From positions 1 to 64,000 of the forward strand of contig NZ_JAGKJJ010000004.1 of NCBI RefSeq assembly GCF_020329505.1: a stretch of DNA of 64,000 nt, in the 5' to 3' direction. The DNA comes from Bradyrhizobium semiaridum (GTDB lineage Bacteria > Pseudomonadota > Alphaproteobacteria > Rhizobiales > Xanthobacteraceae). Positions 17,298 through 25,552 of the stretch are shown piece after piece (within the stretch, counting starts at the first letter, position 1; each line of letters opens with the position of its first letter). The notes below the pieces were generated by a model. The model did no database searches, was not told where the DNA came from, and saw nothing but the letters and a program-made list of their open reading frames with translations. A program made the position numbers and the translations under genes.

Positions 17298-17324
17298 CCG
17301 TCTTTCGAACCCTGCAAATCAGGC

Positions 17325-17348
17325 CCGCCAGGGCGACAGCCCTGGCGG
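17325..17348 (+). terminator. Rho-independent terminator of glnII
   Basis: Stem ccgccagggc/gccctggcgg with a gaca loop, perfect over 10 bp, followed by acttttgcgtttt. It begins 28 bp after the glnII stop. Confidence 0.85.
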
Positions 17349-17540
17349 ACTTTTGCGTTTTGGAGAGCGGTTTCGTTGCGCTATGAACCGCGCTAGACAA
17401 TAGCGCGCCGTGCTCAGGGCGCCGGCCGCATGACGGCCTCGCAACGCACTGAGCCCGCCGACAGACTGCTGCATTACTGTCGTCCGATGAGGTCACGTCG
17501 AGCCTTGAATCTGCCGGCACCGCGACGCAACCTGCCGCGC

Positions 17541-18359
17541 ATGATGAAACCGTTCCAAGCCATCATCGTTGCCGTCGTCCTGGTCGCGCCCGCGGTGGCG
17601 CATGCGCAATCGGCCGACCTCGTGCTGTGCGACCGCGTCGCGGCCGATCCGTCCGATCCCGACAAGCCGGCCGACGTGAAAGGCGTGCCGGAGATCGCAT
17701 CGTCCGACATCGCGACTGCGATCAAATATTGCGCGGTGGCGGCCAAGTCGTCGCGCCGGGCGATGTATCAGCTCGGCCGCGCCTACGCCGCCAACCGGCA
17801 GGCCGCGGAAGCGGCCGCCGCCTGGCGCAAGGCGGCCGACAAGGGCTCGACCTCGGCGATGGTCGAACTCGGCGTGCTCTACGGCACCGGCGCCGGCGTC
17901 GCCAAGGACGAAGCGCAGGCGCGCAAACTGTTCGAGCGCGCGGCGCAGGCCGGCAATGCGCGCGGCGTCAGCAACCTCGCGGCGCTCGGCGGCAGCACTG
18001 CCTCCGATCCGGCGCGGGCGCGCGACCTGCTGGCCAAGGCTGCCGAGACCAATGCCGAGGCGCAATACCAGCTCGGCATGATGCTGGCGGAAGGCAAGGG
18101 CGGCGCGCAGGACGACGTTGCGGCGCGCGCGCTGTTCGAGAAGGCCGCGGCGCAGAACCATCCCGGCGCGCTGGAGCGGATGGGCGCCTTCGCACAGGCC
18201 GGCCGCGGTGGGCCGAAGGACAGCGATGCGGCCAAAGGCTACTACGAGCGCGCCGCGGCGCTCGGCGACGAGGACGCCAAGAAGGCGCTGGCGCGGGCAC
18301 GCTGCCCGCTCGTGATCAAGGACAAGCGCGGCAATGCGGTGACCGATCTCTGCTTCTAG
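17541..18359 (+). CDS. Secreted Sel1-repeat protein
   Basis: A 272-aa protein with a signal peptide (residues 1-22, cleavage near VAHA-QS). The rest consists of about four Sel1/TPR-like repeats: YQLGRAYAANRQAAEAAAAW, MVELGVLYGTGAGVAKDEAQ, YQLGMMLAEGKGGAQDDVAA, MGAFAQAGRGGPKDSDAAKG. Four cysteines (VLCDRVA, KYCAVAA, ARCPLV, DLCF) suggest disulfides. Sel1 proteins scaffold protein-protein contacts in the periplasm. The ATG at 17541 places the signal peptide at the very N-terminus; upstream in-frame starts do not. It is monocistronic. Confidence 0.85.
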   Translation: MMKPFQAIIVAVVLVAPAVAHAQSADLVLCDRVAADPSDPDKPADVKGVPEIASSDIATAIKYCAVAAKSSRRAMYQLGRAYAANRQAAEAAAAWRKAADKGSTSAMVELGVLYGTGAGVAKDEAQARKLFERAAQAGNARGVSNLAALGGSTASDPARARDLLAKAAETNAEAQYQLGMMLAEGKGGAQDDVAARALFEKAAAQNHPGALERMGAFAQAGRGGPKDSDAAKGYYERAAALGDEDAKKALARARCPLVIKDKRGNAVTDLCF

Positions 18360-18485
18360 CACAGCGGCACTGGAAGTGATTTAGCGGGAGGGGTGCAGCG
18401 GACCTGCTGCCCCACCTCCGTCACCGACTGGAACGCTCGCCGTGTCGGATCGTTGACAGACGAACGCGATCGGAGAGGCAACGTC

Positions 18486-18635
18486 ATGATCCGCAAGCTC
18501 AGTTCCGGCGAGTACCGCCTGTATTCCCGCAAGGTCAATCCGAAGACCGGCAAGCGGCGCAATCTCGGCACCTTCAAGTCACGCGCGGCGGCAGAGAAGC
18601 ACGAGCGCGACGTGCAGTATTTCAAGCGGCACTAG
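18486..18635 (+). CDS. Small basic conserved protein, 49 aa
   Basis: A short basic protein: MIRKLSSGEYRLYSRKVNP and TGKRRNLGTFKSRAAAEKHE. It resembles small alphaproteobacterial proteins with a KTGKRRNLGTFKSRA core, a phage-integrase-arm-like beta-meander pattern, suggesting nucleic-acid binding, but no function has been shown. The ATG is preceded by an excellent site (cggagaggcaacgtc). No partner gene is adjacent on the same strand within 200 bp. Confidence 0.7.
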   Translation: MIRKLSSGEYRLYSRKVNPKTGKRRNLGTFKSRAAAEKHERDVQYFKRH

Positions 18636-18664
18636 GGCGCAGCGCGGGCCCGCTGCCAAAATGG

Positions 18665-18685
18665 CGAAAACAACCCCATGCAAAG
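18665..18685 (+). repeat. 21-bp dispersed repeat, copy 1
   Basis: The sequence cgaaaacaaccccatgcaaa plus one further base is identical to 51849-51869. Both copies are intergenic and both follow an AT-containing flank. No coding role is visible. Confidence 0.6.
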
Positions 18686-18787
18686 GAGCCGGCGGTCGCC
18701 GGCACCTGAGCAAGACCCTTGACACGTCGGGCAACTCAGGCGTAATCTTCCATTATTCCGAAATCCGCAGGAGCTGGCGGCCGCGGT

Positions 18788-19414
18788 CTACGGCGCGGGG
18801 CAGGCTGCGCCCGTTTTGACCCAGGCTTCGACCAGCGCGCCGGCCTGCGCCTGGGTACCCGGCGCGGGTGAGCGGCCGAAGCCGGGATACCAGGCCCAGC
18901 CCACCAGCGTGTCCTTGCCGATATGCTCGATCAGCTCCTCGACCTTGCGGCCGCCATTGCGCGCGGGATCGCGGATCTGCTCGCAGATTTCGCCGATGGT
19001 CTTGCCGGCCCACGTCATCTCGCGCGGCGCGAGATGCCATTCCGGATGACCGGGGACGCGGCCGGGCTCGAAATTGCCGTGCTGGTGACAGGTCGCGCAG
19101 CGCATCGTCGGGCTGCCGTGGCCGTCGGCGCTGCGCGTCACCGGCGGCTGGTGGATGCGGCTGACATCGCCCTGGCGCGGAGTGTCGCCGGCGGGGTGGC
19201 AGTTGGTGCAGCGCGGATGCGTCAGCACCTTGCCGAGCTCGGTGAAGATCGCTGCCGAGCGCTTCTCGGTATCGCTGATCGCAGTAAAACTTTCCGGCGC
19301 GGCGAGGGCGTGGCTCGCGGTCTCCGACGCCGCATAGCCGGCGCACAGGCTGGCCGCGAGCGCCGTCATCCCCACAATGATCCGAAACTTCGCCTCCGAC
19401 ATCATCGCGCTCAT
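18788..19414 (-). CDS. Diheme cytochrome c subunit of the molybdenum hydroxylase
   Basis: A 208-aa protein with a signal peptide (residues 1-30, ending near YAASETASH) and two CxxCH heme motifs, RCTNCHPAG and RCATCHQHG, about 40 residues apart. A later cysteine (GEICEQI) is not part of a heme motif. Its ATG overlaps the stop of the preceding 2Fe-2S subunit (ATGA), indicating translational coupling. Known relatives carry electrons from periplasmic molybdenum hydroxylases lacking a FAD subunit. It therefore probably accepts electrons from the upstream two subunits and passes them to the respiratory chain. Confidence 0.85.
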   Translation of the reverse strand: MSAMMSEAKFRIIVGMTALAASLCAGYAASETASHALAAPESFTAISDTEKRSAAIFTELGKVLTHPRCTNCHPAGDTPRQGDVSRIHQPPVTRSADGHGSPTMRCATCHQHGNFEPGRVPGHPEWHLAPREMTWAGKTIGEICEQIRDPARNGGRKVEELIEHIGKDTLVGWAWYPGFGRSPAPGTQAQAGALVEAWVKTGAACPAP

Positions 19415-19935
19415 TTGTTGGCGATCAGATAGCGCTTGGCGTCGGCGAGGATCACGTCGCGCACCGCCTCGTGATACTTGATGTAGCCGGTGCAGCGGCA
19501 GAGATGACCGTCGAGCGCATCGGCAATGGTCTGCTCGAGGTCGTCGCGCGGCACCGGTGCGCGCGCGAGGCGTTCGAGCAGCACCTGGCTCTCGTTGAGG
19601 AAACCCGCCGTGCAGTAGCCGCACTGGAACGCGAAATGCGCGACGAAGGCCTTTTGCAGCGCGGAGAGCTCGCCGTCCTTGGCGTGGCCCTCGACGGTGC
19701 GGATCGTCTTGTCGTGAAAGGTCACGGCGGAGACGATGCAGGTCGGGCTGGTGTAGCTGGTGCCATCGGGATTGTCGACGATGATGGCGCAGCTCAGGCA
19801 TTGCGCGGCGCCGCAGCCGAACTTGGTGCCGGTCATGCCAAGCGTCTCGCGCAGGAAATCGTTCATGGTGAGGTCGTCACGCACATCGAACGGGCCGTGC
19901 TTTCGGCCGTTGATGGTCAGGCTGAGCGTCGTCAC
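19411..19935 (-). CDS. 2Fe-2S subunit of periplasmic molybdenum hydroxylase
   Basis: A 174-aa small subunit with both expected clusters: the plant-type motif KFGCGAAQCLSCAIIVD (C-x4-C-x2-C), with one further ligand at SPTCIVSA, and the second cluster in FQCGYCTAGF and GHLCRCTGY. The order and spacing match the isoquinoline 1-oxidoreductase alpha subunit. It starts at GTG 19935, overlapping the stop of the large subunit (GTGA), and ends by overlapping the cytochrome gene. No signal peptide is present, so it is probably exported with the Tat-targeted large subunit. Confidence 0.9.
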   Translation of the reverse strand: MTTLSLTINGRKHGPFDVRDDLTMNDFLRETLGMTGTKFGCGAAQCLSCAIIVDNPDGTSYTSPTCIVSAVTFHDKTIRTVEGHAKDGELSALQKAFVAHFAFQCGYCTAGFLNESQVLLERLARAPVPRDDLEQTIADALDGHLCRCTGYIKYHEAVRDVILADAKRYLIANK

Positions 19936-22721
19936 GTCAGCGCTCCCTTGAGCAGGCTTGTCGTCACCGGCAGCGAGCGGAATCGCTTGCCGGTGGCATC
20001 GAAGATGGCGTTGAGCAGCGCCGGCACGATCGGGATCATCACCACCTCGGCCATGCCCTTGGGCGGCTCGTCCGCCGTCAGCGGCGGCAGCATCTCGATC
20101 TCGAGGTCGCGCAGCGGCAGATCGGAGCCGCGCGCAACCAGGTACTGGCCGAGATTCCATTGCCCGTTGCCGGGGCCGCCTTCATACGGCGGCAGGGCTT
20201 CCAGCAGCGCGTAGCCGACGCCCATGGCGAAGCCGCCATGCGACTGGCCCAGCACCACTTCGGGCACCAGCGCCTGGCCGCATTCGAACACGCTGTAGGC
20301 CTTGGCAATGCGGAGCGTCCCGCTGGCGCGCTCGATCTCGACCCGCACCAGCGTGCCGCACATCGAGGTGTAGGCGGTGCCGATCCGGTTGTTGTCGGTC
20401 GGCGGAAACTTGACGCTGACGCGGTCGATCCGCTCGAAGTCGCTGCGGCCGCGGCGGATCGCCAGCGCGTCGATCTCGGCGCGGTACTGTTCGCCGAACA
20501 GCGGAAAGCGCGCCCGCGACCACGCCCAGCGCGAGAAACTGTGCGCGATCGCGCCGGTGACGAGGTTGCCCGCATGCGCGGTCGCGGCGAGTTTTGCCAG
20601 CGGCAGCGGCGCCAGATTATCGAGCGTGAGTTGTCCGTCGTTCCAGCGTGCCTTGTCCCACTGGCCCGCGCGGGGATCGGCCTTGCCAATGCGCCAGAGC
20701 TCGAGCGCCGCCGGCCACAGGCCGAAGCGGAAGATGATGCGGGCGGCCTCGGCCGACGAATGGGTGCCGACATGGGCGCCGATCGAGGCGCTGGTCGGCG
20801 AGCTGATCGCCGGCACCCAGCGCGGGTTCTTCTCGGCGAGGTCCTGGGTCTTCTGATCCATCGTGTAGGGATCGCCGGAAGTGACGAGCCCGAGCGCGTC
20901 GTAACTGTCGACGCGGGACACAGCGACCTCGTCGGCGATGCCGCCGAGATGGCCGGCGACGCGGTTGGCGAGCGCGGTGCCGATGCCGTTGCCCATTTCG
21001 ACGTGGTCGCAATGGATCGCGATCCGTCCCTCGGGATCGATCTCGACCCGGCCGAGCGAGCAGTCCGCGCCGGCGCCGTAATCCTTGGTGACGCAGGCAA
21101 GCCCGGTACCGACCAGCCGTCCTTCCGGCGCGTTCTGCCTGAACGTGGCGCGCTGCTGCCAGATCGGATGCTGCTCGAGCTTGTCGAGGATCTCGGGCGT
21201 GCGCACCGACACGATGTAGGGATTGCCGGTCATGGTCCGGCCGGTCTGCTTCAGCGCGTTGTTGCGGCGGAAGGCGACCGGGTCGACCTTGAGCTCGCTG
21301 GCCGCTTCGTCGATCAGCACTTCGAGCGCGGTCATGGTCTGCAGCGTGCCGTAGCCGCGCATCGAGCCCGCGGTGACACCGCGCGAATGCAGCGCGACCG
21401 TGGTGACGTCGACCTTCGGGATGTCGTAGATGCCGATCGCAGCGGTCGCGCCGACCGTCGCGACATTGGCGGAGAAGTTGGCGAGGCCGCCGCCGTCGAG
21501 CACATGGTCGGCGGCGAACGCGGTGATCTTGCCGCTCTTGCGATCGATCCCGATCCGCGAGCGCATCTTGAACGGGTGGCGTTTGATGCCGGCCTGGAAC
21601 TGCTGGTAGCGGTCGTGCGCTAGCCGCACCGGCTTGCCCGGGAAGAACATCGCGCACAGCGCGACATAGAGGATGAACGGGGTATGATCGCGGCCGCCAA
21701 AGCCGCCGCCGACATGGGCGAACTGGGCGTTGATGTGCGCCGGCCTGAACGGGGCGCGCGCCTTGCCGAGTAGATGCGCGATCGACTCGATCGCCTCATA
21801 GGGCGACTGCACGCCGAGCACCAGCTCCAGATTGCCGCTTTTGCCGTCGTACCAGGCGAGCCCGCTCTCCGGTTCGAGGAACATCGGATCGACCGACTGG
21901 GTCTCGAACTCGCGGTCGAGGACGAGCTGGGACGGATCGTCCTTCGCGAACTCGGCACGGATCGCTTCGCCATAGGTCGCGGCCTTGGCGTAGTCGGGCT
22001 TGGTCTCCTTGGCGAGCGGCAGCCAGACCGGCAGCGGCGCGTTCTGGATGCGGCTCGGCGACACCCAGCCGGCCATGATGGGCGAATAGACATCGGGCGC
22101 GTCGGGCGTGGCGCCGGCCACGCGGGTGAAGCGATAGGCGCCATAGTCCGGCAGCGTCACCGGGCCGGTCTCGTCGCCGAACTTGACGAAGGTGCCGTCG
22201 CGCAGCGCCATGCGCGCGCGGTCGAAGGCGTCGAACTGCTCGAAGATCAGCAGCGCCACCGGCTGCCCGAGATAGATCGGGGTCTTGCCGACCGGGCAGA
22301 ACAGGTCGCCGGTGTAAAACGTCGGAACGCGCGTGCCGATCCGGTCGAGATCGGCAGCGGTGACGATGACCGAAGGCTTGGTCGCGCCGTCGAGGCGCGC
22401 GAGGTCCATGCCGGCATAGACATGGGTCGCGTCATTGGCGCGGACCAGGATGGCGTGCGAGGTGGTCGCCGGCCAGCCCGGCATGTCAGCGGCGCGGAAA
22501 TCGGACGCGTAGAGCTTCGCGCCGGTGACCTTGGCGACGCCGTCGACGCGGCCGGCGCCGTAGGCGGCGGGATTGAATTGGCCGCGGCCGGGCAAGGTCT
22601 CGCGGCTCGCGAACTCCGGTCGCTGCGCAAGCGCAAGCTGCGACAGGCTGACCGAGATGCCGCCCGCCGACAACCACTTCACGAATTCGCGTCGCGAAGG
22701 CCGCATGCCCTGATCCCTCAT
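19932..22721 (-). CDS. Molybdopterin-binding large subunit (isoquinoline 1-oxidoreductase-like)
   Basis: A 929-aa xanthine dehydrogenase-family molybdenum subunit. The N-terminus (RPSRREFVKWLSAGGISVSL) has a twin-arginine motif, so the complex acts in the periplasm. Conserved segments include GAKLYASDFRAADMPGWPA, AQFAHVGGGFGGRDHTPF, GVTAGSMRGYGTLQTMTALE and CDHVEMGNGIGTALANRVAG (contacts to the cofactor). It oxidises a carbon-heterocycle or aldehyde, with water as oxygen source; the true substrate is not known. ATG at 22721 is chosen; the ATG at 22706 is a possible shorter start. An unusual feature is the cytochrome partner. Confidence 0.9.
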   Translation of the reverse strand: MRDQGMRPSRREFVKWLSAGGISVSLSQLALAQRPEFASRETLPGRGQFNPAAYGAGRVDGVAKVTGAKLYASDFRAADMPGWPATTSHAILVRANDATHVYAGMDLARLDGATKPSVIVTAADLDRIGTRVPTFYTGDLFCPVGKTPIYLGQPVALLIFEQFDAFDRARMALRDGTFVKFGDETGPVTLPDYGAYRFTRVAGATPDAPDVYSPIMAGWVSPSRIQNAPLPVWLPLAKETKPDYAKAATYGEAIRAEFAKDDPSQLVLDREFETQSVDPMFLEPESGLAWYDGKSGNLELVLGVQSPYEAIESIAHLLGKARAPFRPAHINAQFAHVGGGFGGRDHTPFILYVALCAMFFPGKPVRLAHDRYQQFQAGIKRHPFKMRSRIGIDRKSGKITAFAADHVLDGGGLANFSANVATVGATAAIGIYDIPKVDVTTVALHSRGVTAGSMRGYGTLQTMTALEVLIDEAASELKVDPVAFRRNNALKQTGRTMTGNPYIVSVRTPEILDKLEQHPIWQQRATFRQNAPEGRLVGTGLACVTKDYGAGADCSLGRVEIDPEGRIAIHCDHVEMGNGIGTALANRVAGHLGGIADEVAVSRVDSYDALGLVTSGDPYTMDQKTQDLAEKNPRWVPAISSPTSASIGAHVGTHSSAEAARIIFRFGLWPAALELWRIGKADPRAGQWDKARWNDGQLTLDNLAPLPLAKLAATAHAGNLVTGAIAHSFSRWAWSRARFPLFGEQYRAEIDALAIRRGRSDFERIDRVSVKFPPTDNNRIGTAYTSMCGTLVRVEIERASGTLRIAKAYSVFECGQALVPEVVLGQSHGGFAMGVGYALLEALPPYEGGPGNGQWNLGQYLVARGSDLPLRDLEIEMLPPLTADEPPKGMAEVVMIPIVPALLNAIFDATGKRFRSLPVTTSLLKGALT

Positions 22722-22856
22722 CAACGCTTCAACCGCGTGTCGCGCCGGGGTTTATCGCACGCCACGACACACGCCGCAGTGTTGCGGCAAAGCCGCCATG
22801 ATTCGCAACGCCTACGATGGGTGGTCGGCGCTGCCTTACTTGAGCTCAGCGCCGCC

Positions 22857-23948
22857 TCACTTGAGGTCGGCGATCGACGCCGGTCCCGGCCCCGGCGTGA
22901 CCAGCGTCGGCCACTGCTTGGAGCCGAACGGCACTAGCGGCGGCAGGAACGGCGTCATGCCGCGCTTCCTGGTCTCGGCGATGATCGCCTCGCGCGCGTC
23001 GCCTCCCATCAGCTCAAAGTCCATCAGATGATAGCTGCCGAAAAACAGCGCGCCGACCGAGCGGTCGGCGATGATCCGGGTCAGCGACTCCAGCATGTCC
23101 TGCGGCGTCGTGGTGAAGGAGATCGTCTCGATCAGCATCAGGCGGGAGTTGATGGCCTCGGGGCCGAAGAACTGCGCCAGCACGCTGAAGATCACGTTGT
23201 TCTGCCGCGCCACATAGATGGTGTTGCTGGCGGCATAGGTCTTGTCCCAGTCGGCGCCGAGCTGGCTCTTCCAGTCCGCCATCACGGTCATCCAATGCGC
23301 GACCTGAGTCTGCGCCGCCCAGGCGACGTTCCTGGCCAGCAGCGGCGCCTGTTGCTTGCCGAACGCCTCGAGCCTGGCAAAGGGAATTGCGCCGGCGGCG
23401 AGGCACTCGTCCATGAAGGCGAGGTTGTTCTGCAGGATGGCGCGGTTGTTGTCGCGCCAGTCGGCCTGCATCGGCGTCTTGTCGAGCCCGTCGAGCGCCG
23501 ACTGCATCCGGCTGCGATAGGCCGCCATCGAGCCGCGCCACGACTTGTCGTCGGCATTGTCGACATAGGGACCGACCACCTCGGCCAGCGCCATCGTGCT
23601 GTGGCCCACCGACTTGAGCAACTGATAGACGATCGGCACCTGCGGAGCCTCGGTCGGCGGCTTGCCCGGCCGGTACAGGATCAGCCGGCCGCCGGCGCCG
23701 GAGAACAGACCGAGGATCACCGGATGCTTGTCGAGGATGTTCTTCTGGAAGATCCGCGCGGCATCGCCGTAGAGCTCGAACATGCCGGTGTTCAGCGCCA
23801 GCATGTCCTTGGTGGCGACGTCAGCCGCCGTCGATGCGGTCTTGCCGGAAATCGGTCCCATGTAATCAGGCAGGGCCTGCGCCAGTGCGGCACCGCTGCT
23901 GCCGAGCAGCAGGGTCGCGGCAACGGCCAGGCGAAAACGAGCGGTCAT
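22857..23948 (-). CDS. Secreted protein of unknown function, 363 aa
   Basis: Starts with a signal peptide (residues 1-23, ending GAALA-QAL). The mature part is mostly helical with sparse cysteines. No family, lipobox or catalytic motif was recognised. It lies 135 bp upstream of the molybdenum hydroxylase genes on the same strand and may share their transcript. The ATG at 23948 follows aggagcac, a good ribosome site. Function may relate to the oxidoreductase, but this is only positional. Confidence 0.7.
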   Translation of the reverse strand: MTARFRLAVAATLLLGSSGAALAQALPDYMGPISGKTASTAADVATKDMLALNTGMFELYGDAARIFQKNILDKHPVILGLFSGAGGRLILYRPGKPPTEAPQVPIVYQLLKSVGHSTMALAEVVGPYVDNADDKSWRGSMAAYRSRMQSALDGLDKTPMQADWRDNNRAILQNNLAFMDECLAAGAIPFARLEAFGKQQAPLLARNVAWAAQTQVAHWMTVMADWKSQLGADWDKTYAASNTIYVARQNNVIFSVLAQFFGPEAINSRLMLIETISFTTTPQDMLESLTRIIADRSVGALFFGSYHLMDFELMGGDAREAIIAETRKRGMTPFLPPLVPFGSKQWPTLVTPGPGPASIADLK

Positions 23949-24218
23949 ATTGTGCTCCTCGAAGCCTCTCATGGAGCCGGACGCACATCGCCGTGGCGTT
24001 AGCGGGCGCGCGGGATTTGACGCAAATTGCAACTGGATGGACGGCCCGCGCGACGCGGCATGAAAAAGGGGGCGGGCGCGCCTACAGCTAAGGGACGAAT
24101 CGGGCCGTGTCCACTCCCGGACATTGCGGACGCGACTGCGCCAAAAGACGCAATGGCGCGGGCGTGGCGCCGATGCTATGCCGCATGAGGACTCGTTTCA
24201 TTTATTGGATTTTTTGCG

Positions 24219-24926
24219 TTGCTGAACGGACTTTACAAGGTCGAGTACGGCATCAACGGCGCATTCGGCCGCAGCATCATGTGCATGCATGACGGCCGGA
24301 TGCTGGGCGGCAATTCGGCGTTCGCCCATCTCGGCACCTATCAGGAAATCGGCGGCGGCGAGATTGCCGCCGAGGTGATCACCGAACGGCACAATGACGA
24401 TCCGCATTACAAGCCGCTGATGGGCGCCGATGTCACCGTCATCAAGGCGCGCGGCCGGACCGAAGGCTCGACCATCCTGATGGAGGGCCGGGCGGATGCG
24501 ATGCCGGACGGCGTGTTCTGGGCCAACCTCGCGCCGCTCGACGATCAGGCCCTGCCGCCGCGCGGCACGGTCGGGCCCGACGGCATCGTCAACGGGCTTT
24601 ATGCGATGCACACCCGTGCGCTCGACGGCGTCGATGCCGGCCTCTCCGGCGTCATGCTGCTGCTGGACGGACGTATCCTCGGCGGCGACGCTTACTTTTA
24701 TTATCTCGGCTCGTATTCGTCCGCGGACGGCCGCTGGAAGGGCGAGATCATCAATCAGGAACACACGCCGGCCAAGGGCGAGAACCCGGTGTTCGGCGGC
24801 CATGAGGTCGGCATCGGCTTCAGCGGCACCTGCTCCGGCGACCGCGCCGAGCTCGAGGGCATTGCGCTGGCCGGCAAGCGCAGCCTGCGCCTGGTGGCGA
24901 CGCTGCGGTTGATGCGGACCGTTTGA
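24219..24926 (+). CDS. GrlR-like protein with two tandem domains, 235 aa
   Basis: Second complete member of the same group as 11724-12419. Two lipocalin-like lobes begin NGLYKVEYGINGAFGRSIMC and NGLYAMHTRALDGVDAGLSG, with the family strands MHDGRMLGGN and LLDGRILGGD. The C-terminal part (NQEHTPAKGENPVFGGHEV) is 55-65 percent like the earlier protein by eye. TTG at 24219 is used as start because the homologue starts at the matching residue; no ATG in frame is nearby and the ribosome site is weak. Function unknown; a type III secretion link is not supported by the context. Confidence 0.7.
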   Translation: MLNGLYKVEYGINGAFGRSIMCMHDGRMLGGNSAFAHLGTYQEIGGGEIAAEVITERHNDDPHYKPLMGADVTVIKARGRTEGSTILMEGRADAMPDGVFWANLAPLDDQALPPRGTVGPDGIVNGLYAMHTRALDGVDAGLSGVMLLLDGRILGGDAYFYYLGSYSSADGRWKGEIINQEHTPAKGENPVFGGHEVGIGFSGTCSGDRAELEGIALAGKRSLRLVATLRLMRTV

Positions 24927-24945
24927 TTGGGCCCGCGGGCCGGAC

Positions 24946-25389
24946 TCAATCCTTGATCAGCAGAACGCCGCCGATCACCAGCGCGATGCCGGCCAGTCGC
25001 GACACCGACACCGGATGCGGCGGCAGCCCGAAGACGCCGAAATGATCCATCGCTACGCCGGCCAGCATCTGGCCGCCGACCACCAGCGCCAGCAGGGTGG
25101 CGGCGCCGAGCGAGGGCAGCAGCAGGATCATCAGCAGGATGAACACGCCGCCCAGAATGCCGCCGCTCCAGGCCCACCACGGCACGGCCGTGACCAGCTT
25201 CCATGACGGCACCGGCTCGCGGGTCGCGACCAGCACGACCGCCATCGTCAGGAGGCCGCCGAGATAGCTGATGAATCCGGCCCAGCCCGGCGAATTCAAA
25301 GCGGAGCGCAGATTGCCGTTCAGGACCTGCTGGACTGCGACGGCAATGCCCGCACCGAGCGCGAGCAGATAGAGAAGCCAGGCTTGCAT
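24946..25389 (-). CDS. YdcZ/DUF606-type small membrane transporter
   Basis: A 147-aa protein with five likely transmembrane helices: LLYLLALGAGIAVAVQQVLN, FISYLGGLLTMAVVLVAT, WSGGILGGVFILLMILLLP, LGAATLLALVVGGQMLAGVA, and LAGIALVIGGVLLIKD. The VQQVLNGNLR motif after helix 1 and the QMLAG helix are the hallmarks of the DMT-superfamily YdcZ (DUF606) group. ATG at 25389 is chosen because the upstream frame adds a charged extension. It could export small molecules; the substrate is unknown. Confidence 0.85.
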   Translation of the reverse strand: MQAWLLYLLALGAGIAVAVQQVLNGNLRSALNSPGWAGFISYLGGLLTMAVVLVATREPVPSWKLVTAVPWWAWSGGILGGVFILLMILLLPSLGAATLLALVVGGQMLAGVAMDHFGVFGLPPHPVSVSRLAGIALVIGGVLLIKD

Positions 25390-25552
25390 GTGACGCCCCA
25401 AAGAAATCGACCGCCGAAGTATTCCCGGTCACATTCGCTTGGCAATAAGACGCCTGCATGCGCCCATGTCGCGAAACGCAGGGAACGCCCTTCCACCAAG
25501 GCTCCGGATCGACTAAGAGGCCCGCAAATTCTCCGTTTTCTCAAGCAGCCGC

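Noticed and set aside
20160..21623. 487-codon open frame opposite the molybdenum subunit
   Set aside because: Same reason; the sense strand encodes a complete enzyme.
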